NCBI GenBank assembly: GCA_030490835.1
Contig: CM059973.1
Location: forward strand, 59,090,008-59,154,007
Reading direction: 5' to 3'
Length of the DNA: 64,000 bases
Source: Annona cherimola
Taxonomy: Eukaryota; Streptophyta; Magnoliopsida; Magnoliales; Annonaceae
A model generated the notes under the pieces. The model saw only the letters and a program-made list of their open reading frames with translations, was not told where the DNA came from and ran no database searches. Made by a program: the position numbers and the translations under genes. Below, one piece after another: positions 45,370-56,764 of this stretch. Positions within the stretch are counted from its first letter, which is position 1. Each line of letters opens with the position of its first letter.

Positions 45370-48170
45370 CTTCTATATCTATCATTCCTATTTCTTTTTT
45401 AATTTTATAGAATGATTCAATATTTAATAGTTTGGTGAATATATCTACAATCTGGTAATCTTTTTTACATATTCTAAACATATATTATAATTTTATACAT
45501 GTTCTCTTATAAAGTAATGTTTAACATCTATATTTTTAGTCCTAGAGTGTAACACTAGATTTTTTGTTAGATAAATGACACTAAGATTGTTCACATCTGA
45601 TTAGAATATTCCTATATTCTAATTCATAGTCTCTTATTGTTGTTTCATTTATAGCAATTGGGCACAACATCTGCTTGGAACTATATACTCAGGTTCAATA
45701 GTAGATAGAGCAACATTAGTTTATTTTCTTAAAAATCATAATATCAACATGCTTTCAAAGAATCGACAAGTGCCACTAGTGCTTTCTCTATCCACTTTAT
45801 AATTAGTAAAATCTGCACCTGAGTATCATATAAAGTCAAATAATGAACCCTTGAGATTAGAGGTGTTAACGGATCGGGTTGGATGGGTTGGAGCCTAATC
45901 TTAATCTTAACTCATTTAAAATATCTCAACTTTAATTCGTTTATTAACCCATTTAAAAACCTTAACTCAAACCCATTTACGACCCATTTAATAAATGGAT
46001 TAGCGGGTTGTTAACGCGTTGTATAGAAAACGACCTGAAGACCTAGACTCTAGCAGACGATGATCTCATAAGGAGAGACGAGAGAGTATTTTTGGCACGG
46101 GGGAAAATGAAAATAGGACAGTAACAGAAAAATATAATTGGGGTAGCAGTAGGAGAATGAAAATTAGGGACGGGAGGAAGAATTAGAGAGAAAAAATAAC
46201 CAAGGAGTTTACATTTAAAACTGTAGCGAGTTAAATGGGTTGAACGGGCTAAACAAGTTGAACAGGTTACTAAACGGGTTTAGGTTATAAAATTTTAACC
46301 TTAATCCGTTTATTTAATTAAATGGTTAAAAGGGTTAACGGATCATAACCCATTTATTCCAACCCAAACCCATTTATAAATGGGTTGACCATGACCATTA
46401 ACACCCCTACTTGAGATAACATAATCCTAAATTTATTATGTCAATCAAATATTTAAAAATTCTTGTAACAGTTATCATGTGAGATTCTTTAGGGGTTAGA
46501 ATGAAATTTTGAACATATGCATACACTAAACAATATATCAAGTCTAGAAGTAGTTAAGTATAAAGATCCAATCATGCTTCTATGTAAATGTTAATCTACA
46601 ATTTTACCTTTCTTGTTTTATCCATTTTGATTGAAGAGCTAATGAGTGTACTTGCTTATTTGTAGTTTTGCATTCCGAACTTTTTGACCATCTCTTTGAT
46701 ATATTTGGATTGATAAATGAAGATTCATTCTTTAAGTTGCTTGATTTACAATCCAAGGAAGAAGTTGAGTTTACTCATCATACTTATCTCAAATTTATTT
46801 TGTATCAACTTAGAAAATTCTCGGCATAAGAATTCATTAGTGTTATGAAAAACTACATCATTTACATAAATTTTTACTATCAAAATATCATTATTCTTGC
46901 TCTTAATAAACAAGGTAGTGTCCACTTCTCCTCTTTTGAGTTCGTTATCAATTAAAATTTTGCTAAGCCATTTATACGAAGCTCTAGGAGCTTACTTCAA
47001 TCTATACAATGCTTTGGTTATCTTATACACATATTTTGATTGATCATTCTCTTCAAAACCTTCAAAACCTAGATATTGTTCAACATACATTTCTTTTGTA
47101 AGAAACTTATTTAGAAATTCATTTTGAGATCCATTTGAAATAATTTGAAACCTATATATAATGTAAAAGCAATCAATATACATATGACTTTTAATCTAGT
47201 TATCGGAGCATATGATTCTTCAAAATTAATTTATTCTTCTTGTGAATATCCCTTAGCTACTATTTTGGCTTTGTTTTTAACAACTAGTTCATTTTCATCT
47301 AGTTTATTCTTAAATACTCATTTGGTTCCAATCACAATATGATCCTTGGGGTTTAAGAATAGGATAAGAATAAGTTGTCATACTTTATTTCTTTCAAATT
47401 GATTAAGCTCTTCTTGCACTGCTATTATTCAATTTTTATCACTTAGAGCTTGATCAATTGTGTTAAGCTTAATTTTTGATATGAATGCAAATTGTTCACA
47501 TATATTTTTTCTTGACCTCTTGTTTTTATACAATCATAAATGTTACAATAACTTGATCAATTGGATGTTCATGCCTAAATTTGATATCTTTAGGGGGTTA
47601 TAGGGAATATTGCTTTCACTTACCTCTTGGCCTAATTTGTAATCTTTCTCATCTTGCTTGGACTCTTCTCCTCCTTTCTTTTTCACTTGTAGCTTCTCAA
47701 AATCTTTTTACAAATTTTTTATATCACTTAACTCATCCTCCTTCATAGATTTTACTTTTTTAATTATTATCAAATGCAAAAATTCCACCACTGTAAGGTT
47801 TGAGGTCATTAAATAGTGCGTTGTCTCCTGTCATATGTCTTGAGCATCTATTATCCATAGATCATGCATTACAAGTTTTGGATTTAAGACACACCTACAA
47901 AATAGATTATTTAGAACTCATCTCTTTAGTACCCATCTTTTGGACCCATTTCGGTTAGTATACGATTGTAACACTATTCGATTGTACCTAAGAGGTGCGT
48001 ATCTTATACTCTTTGGTACTTAAATTAATTTTGCTCCATTTTCATTTAATTTCTTAATTTTGCATTGGTAAATTTTATGTCAAAACTTATTGTAGAAATT
48101 ACATGCTCCATAAATTCTTTAGAAACCCCTCCATGTGCTTGTAGGTTGCCAAGTGGGTCTTCTTACCCAT
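45370..48170 (-). mobile_element. Decayed Ty1/copia element, internal coding region
   Basis: Reading the minus strand from right to left gives fragments in copia order. A zinc-knuckle-like remnant lies near 48100. A decayed protease-region segment lies around 47850. The RT start (IVIGTK, then VFKNKLDE) is near 47330 with a stop where the usual Trp stands. NEFLNKFLTKEMYVEQ and ITKALYRLK follow near 47140-46990. YVND replaces the catalytic Y-V-D-D near 46860, then YQSKYIKEMVKKFG, and finally VDIFTKLL near 45440. Many stops and shifts occur. Integrase is not recognisable and is probably deleted. The hAT element at 45858 interrupts the RNase H region. LTRs cannot be delimited. Confidence 0.82.
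45850..46417. mobile_element. hAT non-autonomous element (552 bp), exact 8-bp TSD, inside the copia element
   Basis: cttgagat (45850-45857 and 46410-46417) flanks 45858-46409. Termini are tagaggtgttaacgg and, inverted, taggggtgttaatgg (14 of 15). Subterminal regions carry many 'acccatttaa' and 'gggttaacgg' words. The centre is purine-rich and non-coding. Confidence 0.9.
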
Positions 48171-49560
48171 TGACGAAGGGAACTTAGAGATCGTAGGTCT
48201 CATTAAAATTACATCAATTTTGAGCAAAGAAAAATAATAAATTGGATGCCCAAAATATGAAAAAATGGAAGTTCAAATTTTGGAGAATGTGGACATTCAA
48301 AAAAAGAAAAAAGAGAGAGAATGGACGTCCTAAATTGTTGAATATCCAATGCTAAAAAAATGAAGCTAGATGTACACAAAAGTGAATGTCCCATTACATG
48401 CAAAAGTATGCAAAGGAAAAAGAAGAAAAAAGAGAAGGAAGCAAAAAGTGGACATGCAAAAAAAGGTGAAAGAGGATGTCCAATATTTTAAAAAATAACA
48501 CACGAAAAAAGAAATTTAATATCCAAGTTGAATGCATAATATATATGTGATGCAACAAGGTAGGATACATGTATGATGCATGGAGTCCAGAAACTAAGGC
48601 ATGAAGCTTGGTCATCTTTTTGTCTTCCAAGGTCAAAGTGAGCATTTAATGCAGAAGTGAAGGAAGACATGGAATCATGCATGGTAATCTTGATTAAAAA
48701 TCCAATGTAATTACCACATGGTAAGGAGAGGAGCAAGATGGACAGTTTAAATTTCAAAATAAAAATTATCAATGGTTTGCATCTAATCATTATCTCTATT
48801 TGATATAGCATCAATGAAAAAATTGATCTCACATATGTAAAATAAACACATGTGCATGGCGAAAGCTAGAAGCACAAATTAATGATAGGTCATGTCTCCT
48901 CCCGAAAGTCCACCAAGCATTTAATGCACATGAGAAACAAAACATGTAATCATTCATGGTAACCATGATTAAAAATTCTAAGTAATTATAATATTACAAG
49001 GAGAGAAGTAAGATGGATGGCTTAGATCTCAAAATAAAAATTATGGACTGTTTGAATCTCATCATTGTTACTATCTGATATGACATTGATAAAAAAATGT
49101 CACTTACACATGTGAGGCTCACACATGTGCATGAAGAAAGCTAGGAGGACAAATCATAAAAGTGATGTGACTGTTAAGATGGGCAACGAGACGTGGTTGG
49201 CAGCTTGAGATTTCCAAAGCAGAACAAGTCATAAGCATACTTGGTTTAAGCAACGTGGCAAGATCTTCACTGTTCTAGCTAGCCATGAAAATGTGGTAAA
49301 ACCACACTTGAAGAATGCTAGAAAACACCAGTGAAAGATTGACACGTGGAAGACAACCAACAATACTAAGTAGGTGAGCGCAGTAAAATATCTACGAAAT
49401 TGGAGTTCCATGTTAATAGTTTCTTTGCTGCCAAGTTATTTTTTAACTATGAAACCACCTGCCCTAGGCTATTTGAGGCCTATAAATAGCCCCCATGAGC
49501 AACACTGTTTGAAGACACAACAACAACAGAGCCTTCCAAGCTCTCTTTTTTCCCAACATC
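48171..49560. other. Probable decayed LTR or leader DNA with a 275-bp tandem duplication
   Basis: Two diverged copies of about 260-275 bp start at 48641 and 48916 ('agcatttaatgca', later 'catggtaa', 'gattaaaaat', 'aaaataaaaattat', 'cacatgtgcatg'). A plus-strand TATA-like 'cctataaatagcccccatg' lies at about 49480 with a CT-rich stretch after it, as in an LTR promoter. Orientation disagrees with the copia remnant (minus), so it may belong to a different element. Confidence 0.4.
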
Positions 49561-52231
49561 TTGTAGCGCCTTGACCCACAAGAGCGCATTACAATGTGGT
49601 ACCTTACTTCACGGATCTTTTTAGGTGGTGAAACTCGTAAATAAAACTGATAGTTTCATTCTTATATGAGCGGAAGCTGTTCCTAATTTGTCGAGAAAAT
49701 CAGTCTGAATTTTTTTTTCTTTTCTTATCTTTAGAACTTACATTGGTTTCATTTTATTAACTAAAATCTGGCAGCATATCATTTGTAGTTATGACATTTG
49801 GGTAATAAAAAACCTGATAGTCGTTACGAATCCAACATTTTACTCTAAATTACTTACATATACTTTAATTCATCTAATACATCCCTTATATAATCATATT
49901 TCACATGAGAAGCTAACTATTATATTTAACAACAACATAAAATATTCAAATATACTCACAATTATAATAATTACAATCCAATGACTCTAAATTCATCAAA
50001 AATATTAAGAATCATACCTTCACTGCTTAGCTAGTAGCGAAAGCCCTTCTATCAAATCTACATCATTTGCACTCACTGATTAGTTGAAAATAATGAGTAT
50101 AAAATATTCAGTAAGCAAGCATTTACAGATACACAATTTTCAAAACCTGTGGCATTAACTGAAATCATAAAAGTCTTAAAATCCCATTATGCATGTGTGA
50201 TAATGAAATGAATGCACATACATGCATCGTTCTATGAATTATTCCTCATTTGGCGGATGACATTTATTAAATGATCTCCCGCCCATACGTCGGATGCACC
50301 GATCGGGCATGTTAAGGACGAACTACCTGTCCAATTACAACCTTGACAAAACTTCCTTAATTCACTTTCCATGCATGAGTTCCATTCACACATGCATCAT
50401 ATGCATTTATGACATGAACTGAATTTTCTCTACTCAACATGATAACAAGGTTTATACGTGAAAATCAAGTTGTAAAATATATTTCAAGTACACATTCTTT
50501 TTGTAAAACCCATGCACGGGGTAATGGCCATCCCTTAGTACCTTTTCAATGCATGTCAATTTAAAGAAATATTTAAATAAAACAAACTCATTAGCAAATA
50601 ACCTTTCTTGAAATAAAAAGGCAAGAACAAATGTTTCTTATCATAAAATTCTTCTGAACAAAGAGAATCTTGAAGAGCTTGCTTACTTTTTTCCTTTAGC
50701 TTTCCTCCATCTTTCATTTAACCCTCCTTAGCATAATCAATAGGAAACAATATCTAAACATGTCATTTCCATCATCAAGCATGCTAATCTACATGCCTAC
50801 TTATTTCCTACTTGCCCCCTTTTTATTGATCTTTAATAAGAAATTCAAGCATTTCTTTGCTTGAAAATATTATTTAAATATAATTCATCCCACACTTGCA
50901 CAAACATCCGATTCTCACTCTAGACTTTCAAATATGGAGTTCATCTTGAATGCATCATAAAATTAGATTTCATAGGGTTTCATAAGCCCAATATGCTCAA
51001 AAATAATCTTTTATAAACGTAGACCAATTTGAAAACTCGTAGACTATATAAGCTATCTTAGTCTTTTAATCATTTTGTAAATGAAATATTCTTAATGAGT
51101 CTTATACATTTTGTATATATTGCACTTAAATAACTCATATAAAGGGCATGAGATCTTCTTGCGCATATAAAACAAGTTTGCTACCAAAAATCTGATCACA
51201 CAGACTAATTCATACAAAATCTTAACCCGTTTAAGATAGATGATTATAAATCATCCCCATCAAACACAACTCAAATTTTATTACATATATATAAGAAACC
51301 TTCCTCATGCCTTATAAATTCATTTATTCCAGAAATTGAATGTATATTACTTCTTATATTTGTGTGATCACCACACTTGAACCTAAACCCAACATTCATA
51401 GTCCACACAGCCTATCCGCATGGCTACCTGGCGAAACTCTCTTTTATTTATATTTAACATCATATCATAAGATTTTCATTATGATACTTGCAATAATTTT
51501 AGCATTTGTCATTTATGCTTTAAAATCAATAATTTAGTAAAGGAACTATATAACAAAACTATTTTACTTTATTTCCTCTATTACCTTGATTTCAATTGTT
51601 AAAACTTTACATTTCACTTAAATTCACTAGCTTTTACATTTGGAATTTACAATCCACCTATTTTATCTAAATTACATGGGCAAACAACCAATCGACTTGG
51701 CTATTCCACTTGAATCTCTACACCCATAGTTTAACTCATGTACATCTTATCATCTAAAAATCAGATTAATTATAATTTACGTAAATATAATGTTTAAATA
51801 TCATAACTAACATCCATAACCCATAAACTCAATTGAACAAATGGATTTTCCAAACTTCCTTGCATTTTTATTAATATAAGTATGAAAATTAACACTCTAT
51901 TGTCATATTTTATAATTAAAATTAATAATCAATCATTACTAGTCTACACATATGGCCAAATAGTCCATTTCATAAGTCTTTTTTAGGCTTATATTTAGCT
52001 ACCCCTGGCTCAACATATATATTAACTAACGTATTCAATTTACGGGAATTTAAATATTCATCTCATTCCTTGAAATTTCTGGTATATAACTTTCAAACTC
52101 AATTAGTAGTCTCAACCCAGTATAGGCATTAAACATTAGTTTTTAACCTCTAAAATTTAAATTACATATTTCATTAATCCACATCGTAAAAACTTAATAT
52201 TAAAATATCAAAAATGACATTTATAAATTAT
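49561..52231 (-). repeat. LTR-like block on the minus strand, interrupted by the Athila insertion
   Basis: The plus strand starts 'tgtagcgccttgaccc' at 49561, which is an LTR 3' end (...gctaca) on the minus strand. On that strand a 'cttactgaat...actcat' and 'cagtgagtgcaaatg' block (about 50080-50130) and a 'tgcccgatcggtgcatccg' block (about 50290-50315) are of the kind found in Tekay/Del-type LTRs. There is no long frame. It continues up to the Athila element at 52232, so its other end would lie beyond the window. No match to a second LTR can be tested here. Confidence 0.5.
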
Positions 52232-54635
52232 TGATAAGTCTAAAAATTTTCCTTTAATTTTATATTAAATTCACGTTGTTAAATATTAAAATGATAATTA
52301 AATGCATGTTTTAAGCGAAATTTTATGAAAATCATATTTTTGATAGAATATTTAATTTTAATATAAAATGGGTCATTTTGCAACATTCTTGAAAATATAA
52401 AAATTATGACTAGATTTTAACGTTGACATGCGTATTGGCTTATTAATATAATTTGGGCAAATCTACGAAATCATTTAATTAGAAAAATCATAATTATATA
52501 ATTACAATTATATTTTAAAATATGGGTACAAAGTATTTCATTATATAATTTTTAGATAAAATGAATTACCTGCAAAAGAAAAATTATATAATTAAAAAGA
52601 AATTAAAAATTATATTAAGAATATTTACGAGATTATTTAGCCGGACTAATTATTATTATTATTATTTTTCGTTTGCTGCATTTGTATCACCACAGGTACA
52701 GCGCCGGAGCACCATATTCCGGTGCTCCATCTTCCCCAAATTCGGGCAGCCGCAATCCAACAAGCAGAAATCAATCACCGTCAGCAATTGCAGAAAAATA
52801 GCAGCCACACATTGTCGTCTCCGGCCATCCGCGCATGCCCGCCTGCCTTCTAAATTACCGAACAACCTGCTCCATTTCAGCGGCACCGAAATCCAGCAAT
52901 GGCATCAACGATCAGCAAATAATCTGGCAGAAATTCAACGCCCAAAATCAGCTACGACAATGGCAGAAAACCTGCCTATGCCTTTTCCATTTTCGGCCAA
53001 ACCCACCGTTCCATCATCTTCTTGTTGATTTCAGCGATTTCCCTTGCTTTTCCGCCGAACCAGAGCTACCAAGGCAGCTTCGATCTGCATCTTCCCCAAT
53101 GTCCACCTTCACGAAACTCACGAACCAGCAACCCGCCCAAGCTTAACCAGAAATTTCAGCAGCTCCATGAACCAACTCAAGCCAGCAAACTGCAACCATG
53201 GTTTCCGACCCTCTGCATCTTCCATTTTCAGAAATCACCCCCAAATCCCCTTTTAGCCATCACCGGAAAACCGGCAGCACCCTCTTCTCCATCTCCAAGC
53301 CGTGGCAGCAGAACCGAACAGCCTGCGAACCCATTCACAGTGCCAAAAACAGATCGCCGCCCAGCTTCAGCCGCCCTCCATTTCTCTCAGCAGCCCGTCT
53401 TCTCCACGATTCAACCACGGCAAGTCATCAGCCATGGATTTTCCGGCAATTGTTTCGAAGCAAGACAAATCCGCCCACCTCCATCAAATCTGCAGCTTGA
53501 TTTGCGTAGAGTAGAAAACGGATGGGAACAAAGAGCGTCCTTTCTCTCTCCCCAAATTTTTGATTGGCTGGGGCAAGCATTCCATTTCTATCCGCCTACA
53601 AGCCTAAAAATCCGTGAATGTCAAACCTCCTTAATGAATTTAATTTTCGCAGCAACAGATATTAGCCATAATCCATAGCAACAGAAAATCCAGCAGCACC
53701 TGCCCTCTTTAACTTCAGCAAATGAAGATGTGATCGATACTGGGTTCGCCTGTTGATTCAATAAGGCTTGGAATAGATTTGCTATTGCCGAATATATGAA
53801 GGAAGAGGGATGCAATTGTGAACAGCCTCATCTGTCCGGTTTCTCGAATTGGGTAGACAACGTGAAATGGAAGATGCTCAGTAGAAAACGGCATTGGCTA
53901 ACGCAGAAGGTAGCTTGCAAGGACCGTAATCCCACATCGAAAGCCAGAATGGTCATTGGGCCCCTCACACACTCTATAAAAGGAGGGCCCCTCCACTCAT
54001 CCCAACACAACTCTCTCTCCCATCACTTGAAGTGGGGCCCATTGAGGTGGGACCCTTGCCAAGTGGGAAAAATTTAAGAGCTTGTATTGCTCATCAAAAA
54101 AGAGTGGTTTTCAAGCAAGAATTGGGGTAAGTAAATTTCTGTTAATTATAGTTTTTCTTTAATGCTTTATAGTTGTTAATTTTAGATTTGTAATATTTAG
54201 CATAGATTTATCGCTTTATGCATTGTAATTCTTAGATTACATTTAATGCAATTTTCATTCCTGCTTTCGTAGATTAATTTCTGTAGTCTTTTAATTACTG
54301 TCCTAGTTTAGATTTAATTATTTGCAATTTCTTCTTTCCTTTCTCTGTCTCTTTCTCTCTCTTATTTATATGCTTTCTCTCTCTTCTTTCTTCTCTCTCT
54401 AATTTCTTCTCCTTTCTCCCTAATTTCTTTCTTTTTCTTCTCTACACCCTCTTTCACTTTTCTCTTTTATTTTTGCTTAAAATAATTAAAAATATATAGC
54501 CTCTCTGTGGATTCGACCCGACTCACCATTATTCTACACTATCACTCGTATAGTGGTAGCTTTAATGTGTTTCGGTTAATTTAAATTAAACTAGTGATCA
54601 CAGTGCTCTTAACGACAAGCACTTGGTATGCATCA
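52232..54635 (+). repeat. 5' LTR of the Athila-type element (2404 bp)
   Basis: Starts TGATAAG and ends ...GCATCA just before the primer site. U3 is about 1.75 kb and includes a GC-richer block (52680-53540) that stays open for up to 218 codons. The TATA box is at 53974. R-U5 is CT-rich and ends with 'gattcgaccc', a usual Athila/Tat U5 phrase. Reading frames within the LTR have no recognised domain and lie upstream of the TATA box. Confidence 0.92.
53974..53983 (+). promoter_or_regulatory. TATA box of the 5' LTR
   Basis: ctataaaagg in a GC-richer setting, followed about 25-35 bp later by 'cccaacacaactctctc', a plausible transcript start. The 2-bp LTR indel falls immediately upstream of it and leaves the box intact in both LTRs. 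Confidence 0.75.
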
Positions 54636-54641
54636 AGTTTT

Positions 54642-54659
54642 TGGCGCCGTTGCCGGGGA
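54642..54659 (+). other. Primer binding site for tRNA-Asp
   Basis: tggcgccgttgccgggga is complementary to the 3' end of plant tRNA-Asp(GTC), including the CCA end. Six bases separate it from the LTR end. tRNA-Asp priming is known for Athila-type elements. Confidence 0.92.
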
Positions 54660-55260
54660 GGCATAATATTTTGAATTATTCTCCTTAAATCTTCTTAAAT
54701 CTCATCTGGTGTTGCTTTATTTCATGTTACCTGTTATGCTTCCTTTTAAATTTCTTATCTGCTTTCTTTATGCTACTAACTACTAATTGCGTCTAACTAA
54801 GATACATGGGTGTGATTGACTAACTTGCATCATTTAAAAAAAATTATAAAAACTCGCATCATCTAAAAGCTTTAACGTTTGCATTTCCCTTCTTTAACCC
54901 CCATGTCTACACCTTTTCATATTTATTCTCATTTCTGATCTTGAACCCCTTTTCTACACTGTTTACATTTTACTTTTTTGCACGTTTAATTTCTGTCATT
55001 AACTTGCATTATATCTAACTAGCTAACCCGCTAACTTGCATTTTATATTTGGTTGCGCATTTACACATTTATTCTGAAAAAAAAAAAAAAATCATATCTC
55101 ATAATTACTATTGTTATTACTTTTCTTCTTGGTGCTTGCATATTTTATTCTCTCGTTCAGTTCATAGTTATATATTTTTGAGCTCACCTTACCTTTTTAT
55201 GTCCATTTAGCAGCTTATCATAGCACGCTAATAAAAAAAAAAAAATTCCTCTAATGATAT
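54660..55260 (+). other. Untranslated leader between primer site and gag
   Basis: AT-rich with no frame. Contains 'ttgcatcatttaaaa', 'cttctttaaccccc' and 'ctaactagctaaccc' phrases, shared with the decayed block at 14500-14960, and an A-run at 55079-55091. Confidence 0.7.
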
Positions 55261-56764
55261 ATGCATGGTAGGAAATCTTTAAATCCTGATTTGATAGAAC
55301 CAAACCTTGAAATTGAAAGATTCCTACATCAATTAAGAAAATCACAAAAATATATAATGGATCAAAATCAAATGTTAGAAATTAATAATCCTGAACCCGA
55401 TCCTCCTAAACAAATGAAAGAATATTTCATTCCAACCAATTATAATCCTTCTTCTTGCATTCAACTACCTCAAACGCAAGCCAATCAATATGAAATCAAA
55501 CCAGGAACCATCCAAATGCTTCCATCTTTTTATGGAAATACTAATGAAGATCCTTATAGGCATCTGGATGAATTTTTAGAAATTTGCTCCACAGTGAAAA
55601 TACAAGGTTTTTCTGACGACGCTCTCAAATTGAGGCATTTTCCATTTTCCCTCAAAGATAAGGCTAAATATTGGTTAGGTACGCTAAGTAAACCTATTAC
55701 TACTTGGAATATGATGTAACAAGAATTTCTAAAAAAATTCTATCCCATAGGCCGAACCAATACCATGAGAAGAGCAATTACCCAATTTTCTCAAACACCT
55801 GGAGAGCAAATCCATGAATCCTGGGAAAGATTAAAAGAATTATTAAGAAAATGTCCGCATCACGGATTATCTAAATGGCAAATTGTCCAAGCATTTTATG
55901 AAGGATTAGCCGAGCATTATAAACAAATGGTAGACGCATCATGTGGAGGAGCATTTATGAGTAAAAGTGAAGATGAAGCATATGATTTATTTGAAATGCT
56001 TAGTGAAAATTCCATAAATCATGCTTCATTATCATCATATGAAAGAAATATGGGCTCATCTAAAAAGGCAGGATTATATGAAGTTAAAAATCACATGGAA
56101 CCTAATTCAAGAATAGATATAAATTTTATCACACAAAAATTAGAAAAATTAGAAAAAATGTGGAATAATCAACCTCCACCTTGTCCATATCCTAATTTTC
56201 AATCACCTCAAGAAATTTGTGCTTTGTGTTCAAGCCCAACGCATGCTATAAGTGAATGCCCTACTGCAGCTCAACTCCCACCTTTCATCCAAGAGCAAGT
56301 GCAGGCAGCTCAAGGATTTTCCAAACCAACCAATGATCCATACTCAAATACCTATAATCCAGGTTGGAGAAATCATCCTAATTTTTCTTGGAAAAATCAA
56401 ACTCAATACCAAGTTGCAAATCCTTCTACTTCACATTTTTCCAAACCTTCAACACAAAATTATTACCAAAATCAACAACCACAATATAATTTTCAAACCA
56501 ATGCGTACTCAAAAGGACCGCAAATTGAGTCGCCAGCCAATTATTCATCAAGCTACCAACCCCCTTTGCCAGCTAATGATGTTAATGAAAGAGTTGCAAA
56601 ATTAGAACAATTTCTCCAACAATCTATATCTAAGTTGGAAAGTCAAATAGGTTAGGTAGCTGAAGAAAACAGAAAAAGAGAAGTAGGACATCTACCCAGT
56701 CAACCAATACCCAATCCAAGAAATTACCCTCCAGGGTTTCAAAATAAACCAGGTATAATAAAAA
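55261..56764 (+). pseudogene. gag: Athila-type gag, interrupted by two in-frame stops
   Basis: The capsid-forming polyprotein reads in one frame from ATG 55261. A retrotransposon gag domain (PSFYGNTNEDPYRHLDEFL, then HFPFSLKDKAKYWLG) runs to a TAA at 55717-55719 and resumes directly after it in the same frame with KFYPIGRTN. A CCHC zinc knuckle (C-A-L-C-x4-H-x4-C, 56218-56259) follows, then a Q/N/P-rich tail and a coiled-coil-like ERVAKLEQFLQQ. A TAG stands at 56653-56655. The same frame continues to an A7 run at 56760-56766, where the pol frame takes over one base off. Both stop codons are of the type a C-to-T transition produces. Encapsidation by this copy's own product would fail without readthrough or trans supply. 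Confidence 0.88.

Noticed and set aside
46992..47183. A stand-alone 63-codon gene
   Set aside because: It is an internal piece of the decayed copia reverse transcriptase.
52561..53678. Overlapping frames of 155, 103, 100 and 218 codons in the LTR (and their copies at 62163-63280) as genes
   Set aside because: They lie in U3, overlap one another in different frames, have no recognised domain, and are duplicated only because they are in both LTRs.
54642..54659. Part of a tRNA-Asp gene
   Set aside because: Only the 3' acceptor complement is present, at the exact distance after an LTR end expected for a primer site.
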